64,000 nucleotides of DNA. Origin: Haberlea rhodopensis (Eukaryota > Streptophyta > Magnoliopsida > Lamiales > Gesneriaceae). The notes under the pieces are model-generated. The model was given only the letters and a program-made list of their open reading frames with translations, was not told where the DNA came from and searched no databases. The DNA lies in assembly GCA_907163345.1 (NCBI GenBank), contig CAJQUN010000014.1, forward strand, positions 930,001 to 994,000, read 5' to 3'. Made by a program: the position numbers and the translations under genes. The first letter of the stretch is position 1, and every line of letters begins with the position of its first letter. Of this stretch, positions 23,029 to 33,880 are shown piece after piece.

Positions 23029-23380
23029 TGTTGGGGTTCAACAATTGCCTCTGCTTTGTGATCGGTCGAACGCGTGGCGCTTGTGCCAGTGTATGGTTGA
23101 AAAGATTGATGTTGCGCCATTACCCTTAACTATAGTTATTGGTAAAGCGGTAAGCGCTCGATCCTACAATTGGTATCAGAGCCAAGGTCGCGTGTTCGAT
23201 TCCCATGAGTTGCAGAGAGTGCAATTATTGGGGGAGGGATTGTTGGGGTTCAACAATTGCCTCTGCTTTGTGATCGGTCGAACGTGTGGCGCTTGTGCCA
23301 GTGTATGGTTGAAAAGATTGATGTTGCGCCATTACCCTTAACTATAGTTATTGGTAAAGCGGTAAGCGCTCGATCCTACA
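23029..23380 (+). mobile_element. TRIM (terminal-repeat retrotransposon in miniature), 352 bp
   Basis: Two 140-bp direct repeats (23029-23168 and 23241-23380) differ at one base. They begin TGTTGGGG and end CCTACA. Between them are 72 bp with a tRNA-Met primer site (TGGTATCAGAGCC at 23171-23183) and a purine tract TTGGGGGAGGGA before the second repeat. Target duplication GCATC lies at 23024-23028 and 23381-23385. The other B LTR has no insertion at the matching place (30565-30569). There is no coding capacity, so movement must depend on proteins from other elements. A perfect Pol III B-box-like GTTCGATTCC is at 23194-23203. Confidence 0.96.
23171..23203 (+). promoter_or_regulatory. TRIM primer site and B-box-like motif
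   Basis: TGGTATCAGAGCC is the primer site. Ten bases on, GTTCGATTCC matches the tRNA B box core GTTCGANTCC. A weaker A-box-like TGGTAAAGCGG lies about 54 bp upstream at 23140-23150. Confidence 0.65.
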
Positions 23381-23910
23381 GCATCTTACCACAAATAACA
23401 TCGTATGGCCTCTTACCATATGGGGCATCTTACCCCGTGGCATCTTACCACAAATAACATCGTATGGCCTCTTACCATATGGGGCATCTTACCCCGTGGC
23501 ATCTTACCACAAATAACATCGTATGACCTCTTACCATATGGGGCATCTTACCCCGTGGCATCTTACCACAAATAACATCGTATGAATATATATAAACACC
23601 TTATCAACATCGTAGACATCTTATAAACATCGTAAACATCTTATAAACATCATCATTTCATCATGAATACTCATGCAATAAAAGCATAGTCGTAGCGTAA
23701 AGATGTGTTTTACCGTACGATGCCCGTACGTCTCTTACGTACCTTTTCAAAAGGAGGAGGAGTCAACAGACTTTATCTCCTAGATGGTGCCGGTACCTGG
23801 GATGGTTCTACAAGACCACACAATACCATATTAGATGCCTCAATACCATCTCACATCATAAACTTACCAAAATAAAACATCATCTTATTTTTCAACTTTC
23901 TGTCTCTCTC

Positions 23911-24126
23911 GATCGATCGGCCCCAATGTCTCGATCGATCGAGAAACTATGCACAAATAGTGCCCAAACATTCTGCCTCGATCGATCGATCGAAACATTT
24001 TACCGATCGATCGAGGAGCTTCTCCGATCGATCGAGAAATCCTTCGATCGATCGGCCCTGAAATTCAAAACATGCTTTAAACATTCTGTCTCACTCGATC
24101 GATCAGGACCAAAATCTCGATCGATC
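23911..24126. repeat. Eight-site palindrome array in B left LTR
   Basis: Site centres give starts at 23911, 23933, 23982, 24005, 24026, 24046, 24097 and 24119. Distances are 22, 49, 23, 21, 20, 51 and 22 bp, a 2+4+2 grouping. Flanks are TC/GA instead of GC, so the extended palindrome is TCGATCGATCGA. The same array is in the right LTR at 31095-31310. Confidence 0.9.
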
Positions 24127-25224
24127 GAGAGCTCTGAAAAAATCGGGACTTCCCATGATTTTTGAGCACCTCATTTCATACCCTTCAAACCACTTCATAA
24201 CACACATAAAATGCCTGAACAAGCATATCAATAGCTTCATCATACTTCCATGCATGTATCAAAATTAAAGGTCCACTCATAACTTAAACCGACATGCATT
24301 ACAACTACCCCTTTTTATCTGTACTCGATCAACTTTTTCTGAAAACAGGGCATAACTACACAGCCCAGAATTCTTGAACATACATCTTTATAGCAATGAA
24401 ACTACCACTTAGCCCATAGTTCATAAAGTAATATGCTGGCACTTTCACCAAACTTCCATGTATGTAATCACGTCAAAGGTTTACTCATAACCTAAGCTAG
24501 CATGCTTCAAATCTTCATAATAAAACCCCTACTCAACAAACAAACAGGGCACTTCCTTACCCAGATTTTCGAGGAGCCTTTTTACAACCGAAAATCTAAT
24601 ACATAAAGCATGTAAGTTACTTAATAAAACATGCTAGGGACTTCATAAATATTACCTACAAGTGTTCATGACAAGGTTTCGACAAACCTAACACTAACAT
24701 GCCAAAACTGCTATGAAGAACATACATGCATAAAACGAAAAAGCTGGTGAACCAGCGTGATTCCTCAACACTTTTGCTCTTCGATTTTCGTCAGGAAGGG
24801 ATTAGTAAAATCCGATCACTTTCCTCCTAGTAGCAGTCCAAATTACAGACGAAAAGAAGGGAGGAAGAAGGAAGTTTTTGGAAGAGACAAGAGTGAAAAT
24901 ATCTTAGTGCCAACATGCCCACTTGGTCAATCAGTTTCTAGAAGACAGGGGAGGGGGCGGGGGTTGCATGCAAGTGGGGGTAGGGTGGTTGCATGTAGGG
25001 TGGTTTTGTGGTGTTTAATTGTGTCCTGGTATTTCATACGATGTATAAAAATATCTCCCCTTGATATTTTAAAATTTTACTACATCAATACAACAATTAA
25101 AAACACCTAACATGCCCTCTAAACCATATCATCATATCATAATTATAAAGTACCACAACCCTCTTAAACACATCGTAAATCATCATCGTAGCACATAATA
25201 ATATAACATTTTGGGGGTATTACA

Positions 25225-25260
25225 TTACTCCCCTACTTATAAGATTTCGTCCTCGAAATC
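25225..25260 (-). promoter_or_regulatory. B polypurine tract and adjacent hairpin
   Basis: The layout is the same as in C1 and C2: a purine-rich AAGTAGGGGAGTAAT on the minus strand next to the LTR, and the perfect hairpin GATTTCGTCCTCGAAATC at 25243-25260. Confidence 0.88.
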
Positions 25261-25299
25261 CACATACATCATCATAACGGAACTAAACATAAAAACATA

Positions 25300-28200
25300 C
25301 CAGAGAATAGTTCCGGATAGTGCTGCACCATATGCCGTTCCGTCTCCCACGTAGCCTCCTTGACACCCCGACGATCCCACTGAACTTTGACCATCGGTAT
25401 AACTTTGCTTCGTAGTCTGCGATCCTCTCGATCCAGAATTCTGATTGGTCGTTCTACCTAGGACACATCTGAGTCTAACTGAACTTATGTAGGCTGTAAG
25501 ACATGAGATGGGTCTGGCTCATACTTTCGTAACATAGAGACATGGAAAACATCGTGTATGCCAGACAAGGATGGCGGTAGAGCCAAACGATATGCCAAAG
25601 TACCGATACGCTGCAAAACTTCATATGGCCCAACATACCTCGGAGATAACTTTCCCCGCATCCCAAAACGTACCACACCCCTGAAGGGCGAGATCTTTAA
25701 GAAGACCCTGTCTCCTAACTGGAATTCCAGCGGTCGTCGCCGCTTATTGGCATAGGCTGCTTGCCTATCCTGGGCCGCTTTCATCTTTTGGCGTATCAAC
25801 TTTATCTTACCTTCCATATCCTTGATCATATCCGGTCCTCCGACCGCTTTGCTAGTCAAGTCCTCCCAATACAGCGGTGATCTACATCGTCGCCCATACA
25901 AAGCTTCAAAAGGAGCCATTTGAATGCTCGCCTGATAACTGTTATTATAGGAGAACTCCACCAGTGGCACTGAATCCTGCCACGGAGTATCAAACTCCAA
26001 AATATATGCCCTCAACATGTCCTTGAGCGTCTGAATGGTACGCTCTGTTTGGCCATCTGTCTGAGGGTGATAGGCCGTACTCAGTCTCACCTCTGTGCCC
26101 AAAGCTGTCTGGAGACCCTCCCAGAAATGTGAAGTGAACCTCGGGTCCCTGTCAGACACTATCGAGACTGGAATACCATGCAATCTCACCACATCCTGTA
26201 TACATCTGGGCCATCTTCAAGTATGTATATGACATACTGTAAGGGATGAAATGAGCCGTCTTCGTCAGCCTATCTACGATCACCCAGATCGCATCAAATC
26301 CTGAGGCCGTCCTCGGCAAGTGGGTCATGAAGTCCATAGATATATGCTCCCACTTCCATTCAGGCACCTCTAAGCTCTTCAGCTCACCACCAGGCCTCTG
26401 CCTCTCTGCCTTTACCTGCTGGCAGATCAAACATCTTTTAACAAAAGTAATCACCTCACGCTTCATGCGTCTCAACCAGAATTGATCGCATAGGTCTTTG
26501 TACATCTTCTTTCCCCCTGGGTGGATACTGAACCGACTACTGTGAGCTCGCTCCAATATTCCTCTACACAGCTCTGGTGTATCTTGGACTACCCATCGGT
26601 TGCCCAGTCTCAAAGAATCATCCTCAGCCACTCTGAACTTGGATGGCTGACCCTGAAGTACCAATGATGTCCATCTCTGAACCTCACTATCCGACTTCTG
26701 GGCCTTCCTGATTGCCTCAAATATAACTGTCTCCGCCAATAAGGTCGACACTCGCACAGGCAACGTGACTACATCGAAATCATAGCCCAGATGGCAGTAA
26801 GAAGTCATCAAAGCTGACAAACACATGACATCCTCTGCAGTACTCTTCACCTTCCGACTTAAGGCGTCTGCTATCAAGTTTGCTTTACCTGGATGGTACT
26901 CAATTTCACAATCATAGTCTTTGAGCAAATCCATCCACCTTCTTTGCCTCATATTCAACTCTGCTTGAGTGAATAAGAACTTCAGGCTCTTATGGTCCGT
27001 ATATATAGTGAAAGACGTGCCATACAAGTAATGCCTCCAAATCTTCAAGGCAAATATGATGGCCGCCAGTTCCAAATCATGCACTGGATACCTAGCCTCG
27101 TGTGGCTTCAGCTGCTTCGATGCATAAGCCACCACATGCTTATCTTGCATCAACACACAGCCCAAACCCTGCAGTGACGCATCCGTATACAAGGTAAATC
27201 TCTTATTCTCAGACGGAATCACCAATACAGGCGCTGTAGTCAAGCGACGCTTCAGTTCTTGAAAACTTTCCTCACAAGCCTCAGACCAAAAGAAGGGGAC
27301 TCCTTTCTGAGTCAGCTGTGTCAGGGGTTTGGCAATCTTCGAGAAACCTTCGACGAAACGTCGGTAATAACCTGCCAAACCGAGGAAACTCCGTATCTCC
27401 GGTACATAAGTGGGTGCAGCCCACTCTATCACAGCTTCAATCTTCCTGGGATCCACAGATATCCCATGGCTAGATTTGACATGGCCTAAGAATACCATGC
27501 TGTCCAACCAGAACTCGCACTTGCTAAGCTTTGCATATAACTGATGATCCCTAAGGATCTGAAGCACTGTCCTCAAGTGCCTTACATGCTCTTCTTCAGT
27601 CCGAGAGTAAATAAGTATGTCGTCAATGAAGACTATGACGAACTGATCCAAATATGGCTGGAACACCCTGTTCATCAAACTCATGAAGACAGCTGGGGCA
27701 TTCGTCACCCCAAAAGGCATGACCTGAAATTCATAGTGCCCATATCTAGTCCTGAAAGCCGTCTTCTGAACATCATCTTCCCTTACTCGAATCTGATGGT
27801 ACCCCGACCTCAGATCGATCTTACTGTAGAGCCTCGTACCCTGCAACTGATCGAACAAGTCATCGATCCTCGGAAGTGGATACTTGTTATTTACTGTAGC
27901 TTTGTTCAGTTGTCTGTAGTCAATGCATAGACGCATCGATCCATCTTTCTTCTTAACAAATAAGACAGGCGCACCCCATGGCGATACGCTAGGGCGTATG
28001 TAGCCCTTGTCAAGGAGCTCTTGCAACTGAATCTTTAACTCCCTTAACTCTGCTGGTGCCATCCTATATGGGGCACGAGAAATTGCAGACGTCCCTGGTA
28101 GCAACTCAATCCCAAACTCGACCTCTCTCGTCGGTGGGAATCCGGGAATTTCCTCGGGAAAGACATCAGCAAACTCTGCCACTACGGGCACATCCTCAAC

Positions 28201-28338
28201 CTTTAACTCTTTCCTCTTTTCCGTCATATCAACAGCATATATAAGATATCCTGTATGACCTCGTTCCAATAACTGTGCCATCTTGACAGCAGATATCAAC
28301 GGAATCTTTAGGCGAGAACCATCCCCAAAGAATGTCCA
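25300..28338 (-). pseudogene. B pol: RT, RNase H, integrase, chromodomain-like end
   Basis: On the minus strand the frame runs in line with gag from 28338 and gives RT (MRLCIDYRQLNKATVNNKYP, FIDDILIYSR), RNase H (LYTDASLQGLGCVLMQ), the integrase zinc region (HSSRFSIHPGGKKMYKDL, CLICQ) and core (MDFMTHLPR). A one-base loss near 26190 shifts the frame; integrase then continues (SIVSDRDPRFTSHFW, YHPQTDGQTERTIQTL) to YEPDPSHVLQP. A stop at 25485-25487 follows, and chromodomain-like sequence remains downstream to about 25300. The TAG at 28339-28341 separates it from gag-protease. Few changes divide it from a complete frame, consistent with recent insertion, but it is inactive as it stands. Confidence 0.93.
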
Positions 28339-29797
28339 CTAGACTCCCATATCAGACCTGAATCGGACAGTCCTCTGCCTGCAGCTCACGACTGCCTGAT
28401 ACCTGTTCAGAACATCAATGCCTACAATACAATCAAAGTCTGACATCCCCATAACAATCAAATCCGACCTTAGTTCATTATCCTCAAAATAAATGAGGCC
28501 ATCATAGACAATCTGATCTGTAGTAAAACTTCTTCCAGCGGGTGTCGAGACTACAAGAGGCATGGGCGACGGAGAAGTGCATATGTGGTGCCTTTCAACA
28601 AAACTCGTCGACACAAAAGAGTGTGACGCACCTGTGTCTATCAATATAAGAGCAAGGTGCGTAAATAAAAGACATGTACCCGCTATCACCTCCTCCGGAG
28701 CCGCTGTAGCCTGCTCCCTCATCAAAGCATACACCTGTCCCTGAGGTGGCCCCGTGGGCTGACCTCCATACTGCCTCGGTGCGAAAGGTGGTCTGTGCTG
28801 TGCCGCTCTGTCCGCAGGCCTCCCCGCAGGGTTCTGCTGTCTTCCCCTGTTGGGACACTGCCGAGCAAAGTGGCTTCTGTCGCCACAGACATAGCATCCT
28901 ACGCAATCCTTTGCCAAATGTGGTTGTCCACAAAGAGTGCGCTGAACTCTTCCAGATCTGTCTCCCTGAGGCTGTCCTCTCCCTGATGGAGCATCATTCC
29001 TACGGTTCCCTTTCCATCGATTCTCGGGCCTCTTGCCACTGAACCTCGACGCTGAAGTGTTCCCCCTAGGCTTAAACTGATCACCCCTGGGCTTCAAATT
29101 GTCAGAAGTGGATTTCTGAGGGGGTGCTGGAGGTGGCACGGCATCAGGATATGCACCAACTCCCAGTTCAGCTAGTTCAGCCCGTGAAAGCGCATCGTCA
29201 AAACAGGCAGGGCCATAGGTAATTACCCTGTCATACAGTTCCGGCCTCAAGCCCTTCATGAAGCTCCTCATCTTCGCTTGAGTGCTTGCAGCAATATGGG
29301 GCACATATCGCAGTAAGGAACAGTAATGTAGAGCATAGTCAGATACAGGCATGGTACCTTGCCTTAAATTGGTAAACTCATCCTCCTTGGCCTGTCTTGC
29401 AGCGGCTGAGAAGTAGCGGGTCAGAAACCGTGTTCGGAACATCTTCCAATTTACTTCATGCCCCAGAGCCTCTTGCTCAATCACTGTGGTCTTCCACCAC
29501 ATCAGTGCCTTCTTGGCCAGCTGGAATTCTGCTAATCTGATCCAGGCCGTCTTTGCACAAGGCGCTGCCACAATTATCTGTTCAATCCTCTCCAACCATT
29601 CCTCAGCTTTTTCCCCTGATTCAGTTTCTTCGAACATCGGGGGTCGGTACATCATAAATTGAGCCAAGCTCAACTCCCCACGGTAGCAACTGTTGTTCAG
29701 AGGGTTCTTCGCCCAAGGCTGGTGGTGGCAGTGGATTTGTACGCCCAGCACTTGCCTTTACACTAATGGCGTCACCCACTTCTATATTTGCTGCCAT
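28339..29797 (-). pseudogene. B gag and protease
   Basis: The minus-strand ATG at 29797 starts MAANIEVGDAISVKASAGR. A small indel near 29690-29700 shifts the frame, after which gag continues (FEETESGEKAEEWLERIEQI) to a zinc knuckle CYVCGDRSHFARQC and protease ILIDTGASHSFVS with an intact Asp-Thr-Gly. The frame ends at TAG (28339-28341), where C2 has a glutamine codon in a continuous gag-pol. Length and order match C2, so this is the gag-protease half of a former gag-pol frame. Confidence 0.92.
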
Positions 29798-29985
29798 GCT
29801 GCAACACAAGGGTTAATAACAACACCAAAAGCAGTTCATAAAGCACATTGTTAGATAATTAAACATGTTAGTCATAACATAGAAACTTCATATGCAACAT
29901 ACATATAAAACATGTTAAAAAGTAAGCACCTAGCCAACTTATTGCTAAGGCTACCCTTCACTCATTCCCGAGTTATCTAACCACT
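29798..29985 (-). other. B untranslated leader
   Basis: This AT-rich stretch lies between primer site and gag start; no gene is seen. It resembles the C2 leader at 43961-44157, with the shared block CACCTAGCC...CTAACCACT next to the primer site. Confidence 0.85.
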
Positions 29986-29997
29986 GCTCTGATACCA
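29986..29997 (-). promoter_or_regulatory. B primer binding site
   Basis: The minus strand reads TGGTATCAGAGC, four bases from the LTR boundary at 30002. Confidence 0.94.
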
Positions 29998-30427
29998 CTA
30001 ATGTAGGGTCTCCCTACCTTAACAGTGATTAATAGACATAAGAAGGACGAATCATGCATTAATAACATCTTAAGGTTCTGGTTGTTACATGAGCTAACAG
30101 GATTATAGGCCAAAATAAAAGACTTCAAAAATAATTCATTACATTCCCAAAAGAATGTTAATATTTAGATTTATACTACTCCTAGAGTAGATACTAATCG
30201 TGACTTGAATCCTATACATTCCTGTGTTCCTCGTAGCTCACTGCCTCAACCCGACCCTTAGTCCTTTAGCCCAAAAGCGTACCTACAGGGACAACACATC
30301 ATAAGCATATACAATCTTACTTAACATCATAAAAACATCATAGTAAATGCATGAAATATTGGTTAAGTGAATATGCTGGTTATTCATTAACTTCTTATCG
30401 TTGTCCCTGATTCATAAGCATGCATAT

Positions 30428-30770
30428 GGGCATCTTACCCTTTGGCATCTTACCACATTATAAACATCGCATGGCCTCTTACCATGTGGGGCATCTTACC
30501 CCGTGGCATCTTACCACAAATAACATCGTATGGCCTCTTACCATATGGGGCATCTTACCCCGTGGCATCTTACCACAAATAACATCGTATGGCCTCTTAC
30601 CATATGGGGCATCTTACCCCGTGGCATCTTACCACAAATAACATAGTATGGCCTCTTACCATATGGGGCATCTTACCCCGTGGCATCTTACCACAAATAA
30701 CATCGTATGACCTCTTACCATATGTGGCATCTTACCCCGTGGCATCTTACCACAAATAACATCGTATGAA
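30428..30770. repeat. 59-bp tandem repeats in B right LTR
   Basis: About five to six units of the CATCTTACC / CCTCTTACCATATGGGG repeat occur without interruption. Confidence 0.88.
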
Positions 30771-31094
30771 TATATATAAACATCTTATCAACATCGTAGA
30801 CATCTTATAAACATCGTAAACATCTTATAAACATCATCATTTCATCATGAATACTCATGCAATAAAAGCATAGTCGTAGCGTAAAGATGTGTTTTACCGT
30901 ACGATGCCCGTACGTCTCTTACGTACCTTTTCAAAAGGAGGAGTAGTCAACAGACTTTATCTCCTTGATGGTGCCGGTACCTGGGATGGTTCTACAAGAC
31001 CACACAATACCATATTAGATGCCTCAATACCATCTCACATCATAAACTTACCAAAATAAAACATCATCTTATTTTTCAACTTTCTGTCTCTCTC

Positions 31095-31310
31095 GATCGA
31101 TCGGCCCCAAGGTCTCGATCGATCGAGAAACTATGCACAAATAGTGCCCAAACATTCTGCCTCGATCGATCGATCGAAACATTTTACCGATCGATCGAGG
31201 AGCTTCTCCGATCGATCGAGAAATCCTTCGATCGATCGGCCCTGAAATTCAAAACATGCTTTAAACATTCTGTCTCACTCGATCGATCGGGACCAAAATC
31301 TCGATCGATC
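31095..31310. repeat. Eight-site palindrome array in B right LTR
   Basis: The order is the same as at 23911-24126. The seventh site, mutated to GATCGATCAGG in the left LTR, is intact GATCGATCGGG here. Confidence 0.88.
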
Positions 31311-32422
31311 GAGAGCTCTGAAAAAATCGGGACTTCCCATGATTTTTGAGCACCTCATTTCATACCCTTCAAACCACTTCAAAACACACATAAAATGCCT
31401 GAACAAGCATATCAATAGCTTCATCATACTTCCATGCATGTATCAAAATTAAAGGTCCACTCATAACTTAAACCGACATGCATTACAACTACCCCTTTTT
31501 ATCTGTACTCGATCAACTTTTTCTGAAAACAGGGCATAACTACACAGCCCAAAATTCTTGAACATACATCTTTATAGCAATGAAACTACCACTTAGCTCA
31601 TAGTTCATGCTTAAACAAATATGCTGGCACTTTCACCAAACTTCCATGTATGTAATCACGTCAAAGGTTTACTAATAACCTAAGCTAGCATGCTTCAAAT
31701 CTTCATAATAAAACCCCTACTCAACAAACAAACAGGGCACTTCCTTGCCCAGATTTTCGAGGAGCCCTTTTTACAACCGAAAATCTAATACATAAAGCAT
31801 GTAAGTTACTTAATAAAACATGCTAGGGACTTCATAAACATTACCTACAAGTGTTCATAACAAGGTTTTGACAAACCTAACACTAACATGCCAAAACTGC
31901 TATGAAGAACATACATGCATAAAACGAAAAAGCTGGTGAACCAGCGTGATTCCTCACCACTTTTGCTCTTCGATTTTCGTCAGGAAGGGATTAGTAAAAT
32001 CCGATCACTTTCCTCCTAGTAGCAGTCCAAATTACAGACGAAAAGAAGGGAGGAAGAAGGAAGTTTTTGGAAGAGACAAGAGTGAAAATATCTTAGTGCC
32101 AACATGCCCACTTGGTCAATCAGTTTCCAGAAAACAGGGGAGGGGGCGTGGGTTGCATGCAAGTGGGGGTAGGGTGGTTGCATGTAGGGTGGTTTTGTGG
32201 TGTTTAATTGTGTCCCGGTATTTCATACGATGTATAAAAATATCTCCCCTTGATATTTTAAAATTTTACTACATCAATACAACAATTAAAAACACCTAAC
32301 ATGCCCTCTAAACCATATCATCATATCATAATTATAACCCCCAATTAAAGTACCACAACCCTCTTAAACACATCGTAAATCATCATCGTAGCACATAATC
32401 ATAACATTTCGGCGGTATTACA

Positions 32423-33880
32423 CTTGCTGAGCTTGGCATACAACTGGTGATCTCTGAGAATCTGGAGCACTGTCCTCAAGTGTTTCACGTGCTCTTCCTC
32501 GCTCCGGGAGTAGATGAGAATGTCGTCGATAAATACAATGACGAACTGATCAAGATATGGCTGAAACACTCTGTTCATCAGACCCAAAAAGACAGCGGGG
32601 GCATTTGTCACCCCAAAAGGCATGACTAAGAATTCATAGTGCCCATACCTAGTCCGAAATGCTGTCTTCTGCACATCTTCCTCCATGACTCGAATCTGGT
32701 GATACCCGGATCTCAAATCAATCTTGCTATAAAGTCTGGTACCTTGCAACTGATCAAACAAATCATCAATCCTTGGGAGAGGATACTTGTTCTTCACTGT
32801 AGCTTTATTCAGTTGCCAGTAATCGATGCACAAACGCATCGAGCCATCCTTCTTTTTCACAAAGAGAACCGGTGCGCCCCATGGCGATACGCTCGGGCGT
32901 ATATATCCCTTGTCAAAGAGATCCTGCAACTGCTCCTTCAATTCTCTCAACTCCGCCGGTGCCATCCTGTAAGGATCACGAGAAATAGCGGACGTCTCTG
33001 GTAATAACTCAATCCCGAACTCGACTTCTCTAGCCGGTGGGAATCCAGGGATCTCCTCTGGAAATACATCAGCAAACTCTGCTAATACGGGTACATCCTC
33101 AACTCTCAGTTCTTTATTCTTCCCAGACATGTCCACGGCATAGATGAGATAGCCCGTGTGGCCACGTTCCAACAATTGGGTCATCTTGATTGCTGAAATC
33201 AACGGAATCTTTGCACGAGAACCGTTGCCATAAAAAGTCCACTGAATCCCCAAATCAGATCTGAACCTCACTGTTCTCTGCCGACAATCCACCAGTGCCT
33301 GGTATCTGTTCAGAATGTCAATACCCACGATGCAGTCAAAGTCTGACATGCCCAATACAATCAAATCTGCCTTCAACTCGTTGCCCTCAAAATAAATGAG
33401 GCAATCTGCCAGAAACTGATCGGCAATAACATTTCTTCCAGTGGGTGTCGAGACCATGAGAGGCGTGGGTAGAGAAGACGTGCGCATATGGTGTCTTTCC
33501 ACAAAGCCCATAGATACAAAAGAGTGGGAGGCACATGTATCTATCAAAATAAAAGCAGGGTACGTAAGTAAATGGCACGTACCGGCGATCACCTCCTCCG
33601 GGGCTGCCTGAGCCTGCTCTCTGGTCAGTGCATACACCTGTCCCTGGGGCGGTCCCACTGTCTGACCTCCCGATGGTCGAGGCACAAACTGCTGCCTCTG
33701 GTGTACTGTCCTGTCCTCAAATCTCGGCCTATTCCCTTGAAAATCTGATTGTCCTCCCCGAGTGGGGCAATACCGAGAGATGTTGCCCATCTTGCCACAA
33801 CTATAACAAGCGGGGCAATTATTCGAAGAATGTGGCCATCCACAATTATTCGAGAGATGTGGCCCATCTTGCCACAACTA
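32423..33880 (-). pseudogene. C1 gag end, protease and RT start, 5'-deleted
   Basis: On the minus strand this frame covers the zinc knuckle (CYSCGKMGNISRYC), a protease ILIDTCASHSFVS where the triad is Asp-Thr-Cys, and RT (MRLCIDYWQLNKATVKNKYP, FIDDILIYSR), stopping at the B insertion. The first two thirds of gag are missing. A 30-bp segment is duplicated (33774-33803 and 33851-33880), and the second copy joins directly to LTR sequence. Together with 22036-22461 and 17860-19698 this forms the C1 gag-pol remnant. Confidence 0.92.

Larger units (their letters stand above)
22885..23583. repeat. 59-bp tandem repeats in B left LTR, split by TRIM
   Basis: A unit built from CATCTTACC, CCTCTTACCATATGGGG and CATCTTACCCCGTGG repeats about five times. 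Two units lie before the TRIM and the rest after it. The right LTR has the same array at 30428-30770. Confidence 0.88.
22462..25224 (-). repeat. B left LTR (3' LTR in sense), carrying a TRIM
   Basis: This is TGTAGGGTCT...GTATTACA. It contains 59-bp tandem repeats (22885-23583), the TRIM at 23029-23380, and a palindrome array at 23911-24126. No gene is seen; frames across it are incidental. Confidence 0.93.
22462..32422 (-). mobile_element. Ty3 (Tekay-type) retrotransposon B, nested in C1 pol
   Basis: The element runs from TGTAGGGTCTCC (22462) to GGTATTACA (32422), with CTTGT at 22457-22461 and CTTGC at 32423-32427 as a target duplication differing at one base. LTRs are 2763 bp (left, with a 352-bp TRIM) and 2421 bp (right). 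The interior holds gag and pol on the minus strand with few breaks. Primer site and polypurine tract are present. LTR sequences are highly similar outside the TRIM, so the insertion is recent. Confidence 0.95.
30002..32422 (-). repeat. B right LTR (5' LTR in sense)
   Basis: A 2421-bp LTR with the 59-bp tandem repeats (30428-30770) and palindrome array (31095-31310) but no TRIM. No gene is seen; this copy is the undisturbed reference for the left LTR. Confidence 0.94.

Noticed and set aside
23129..23215. Possible tRNA gene
   Set aside because: A B box is present but I could not build an acceptor stem or anticodon arm; it lies within the TRIM, so it is listed only as promoter-like.
30428..30770. 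Regular repeats that resemble a CRISPR array
   Set aside because: The units are contiguous 59-bp tandem repeats without unique spacers, inside a plant LTR.
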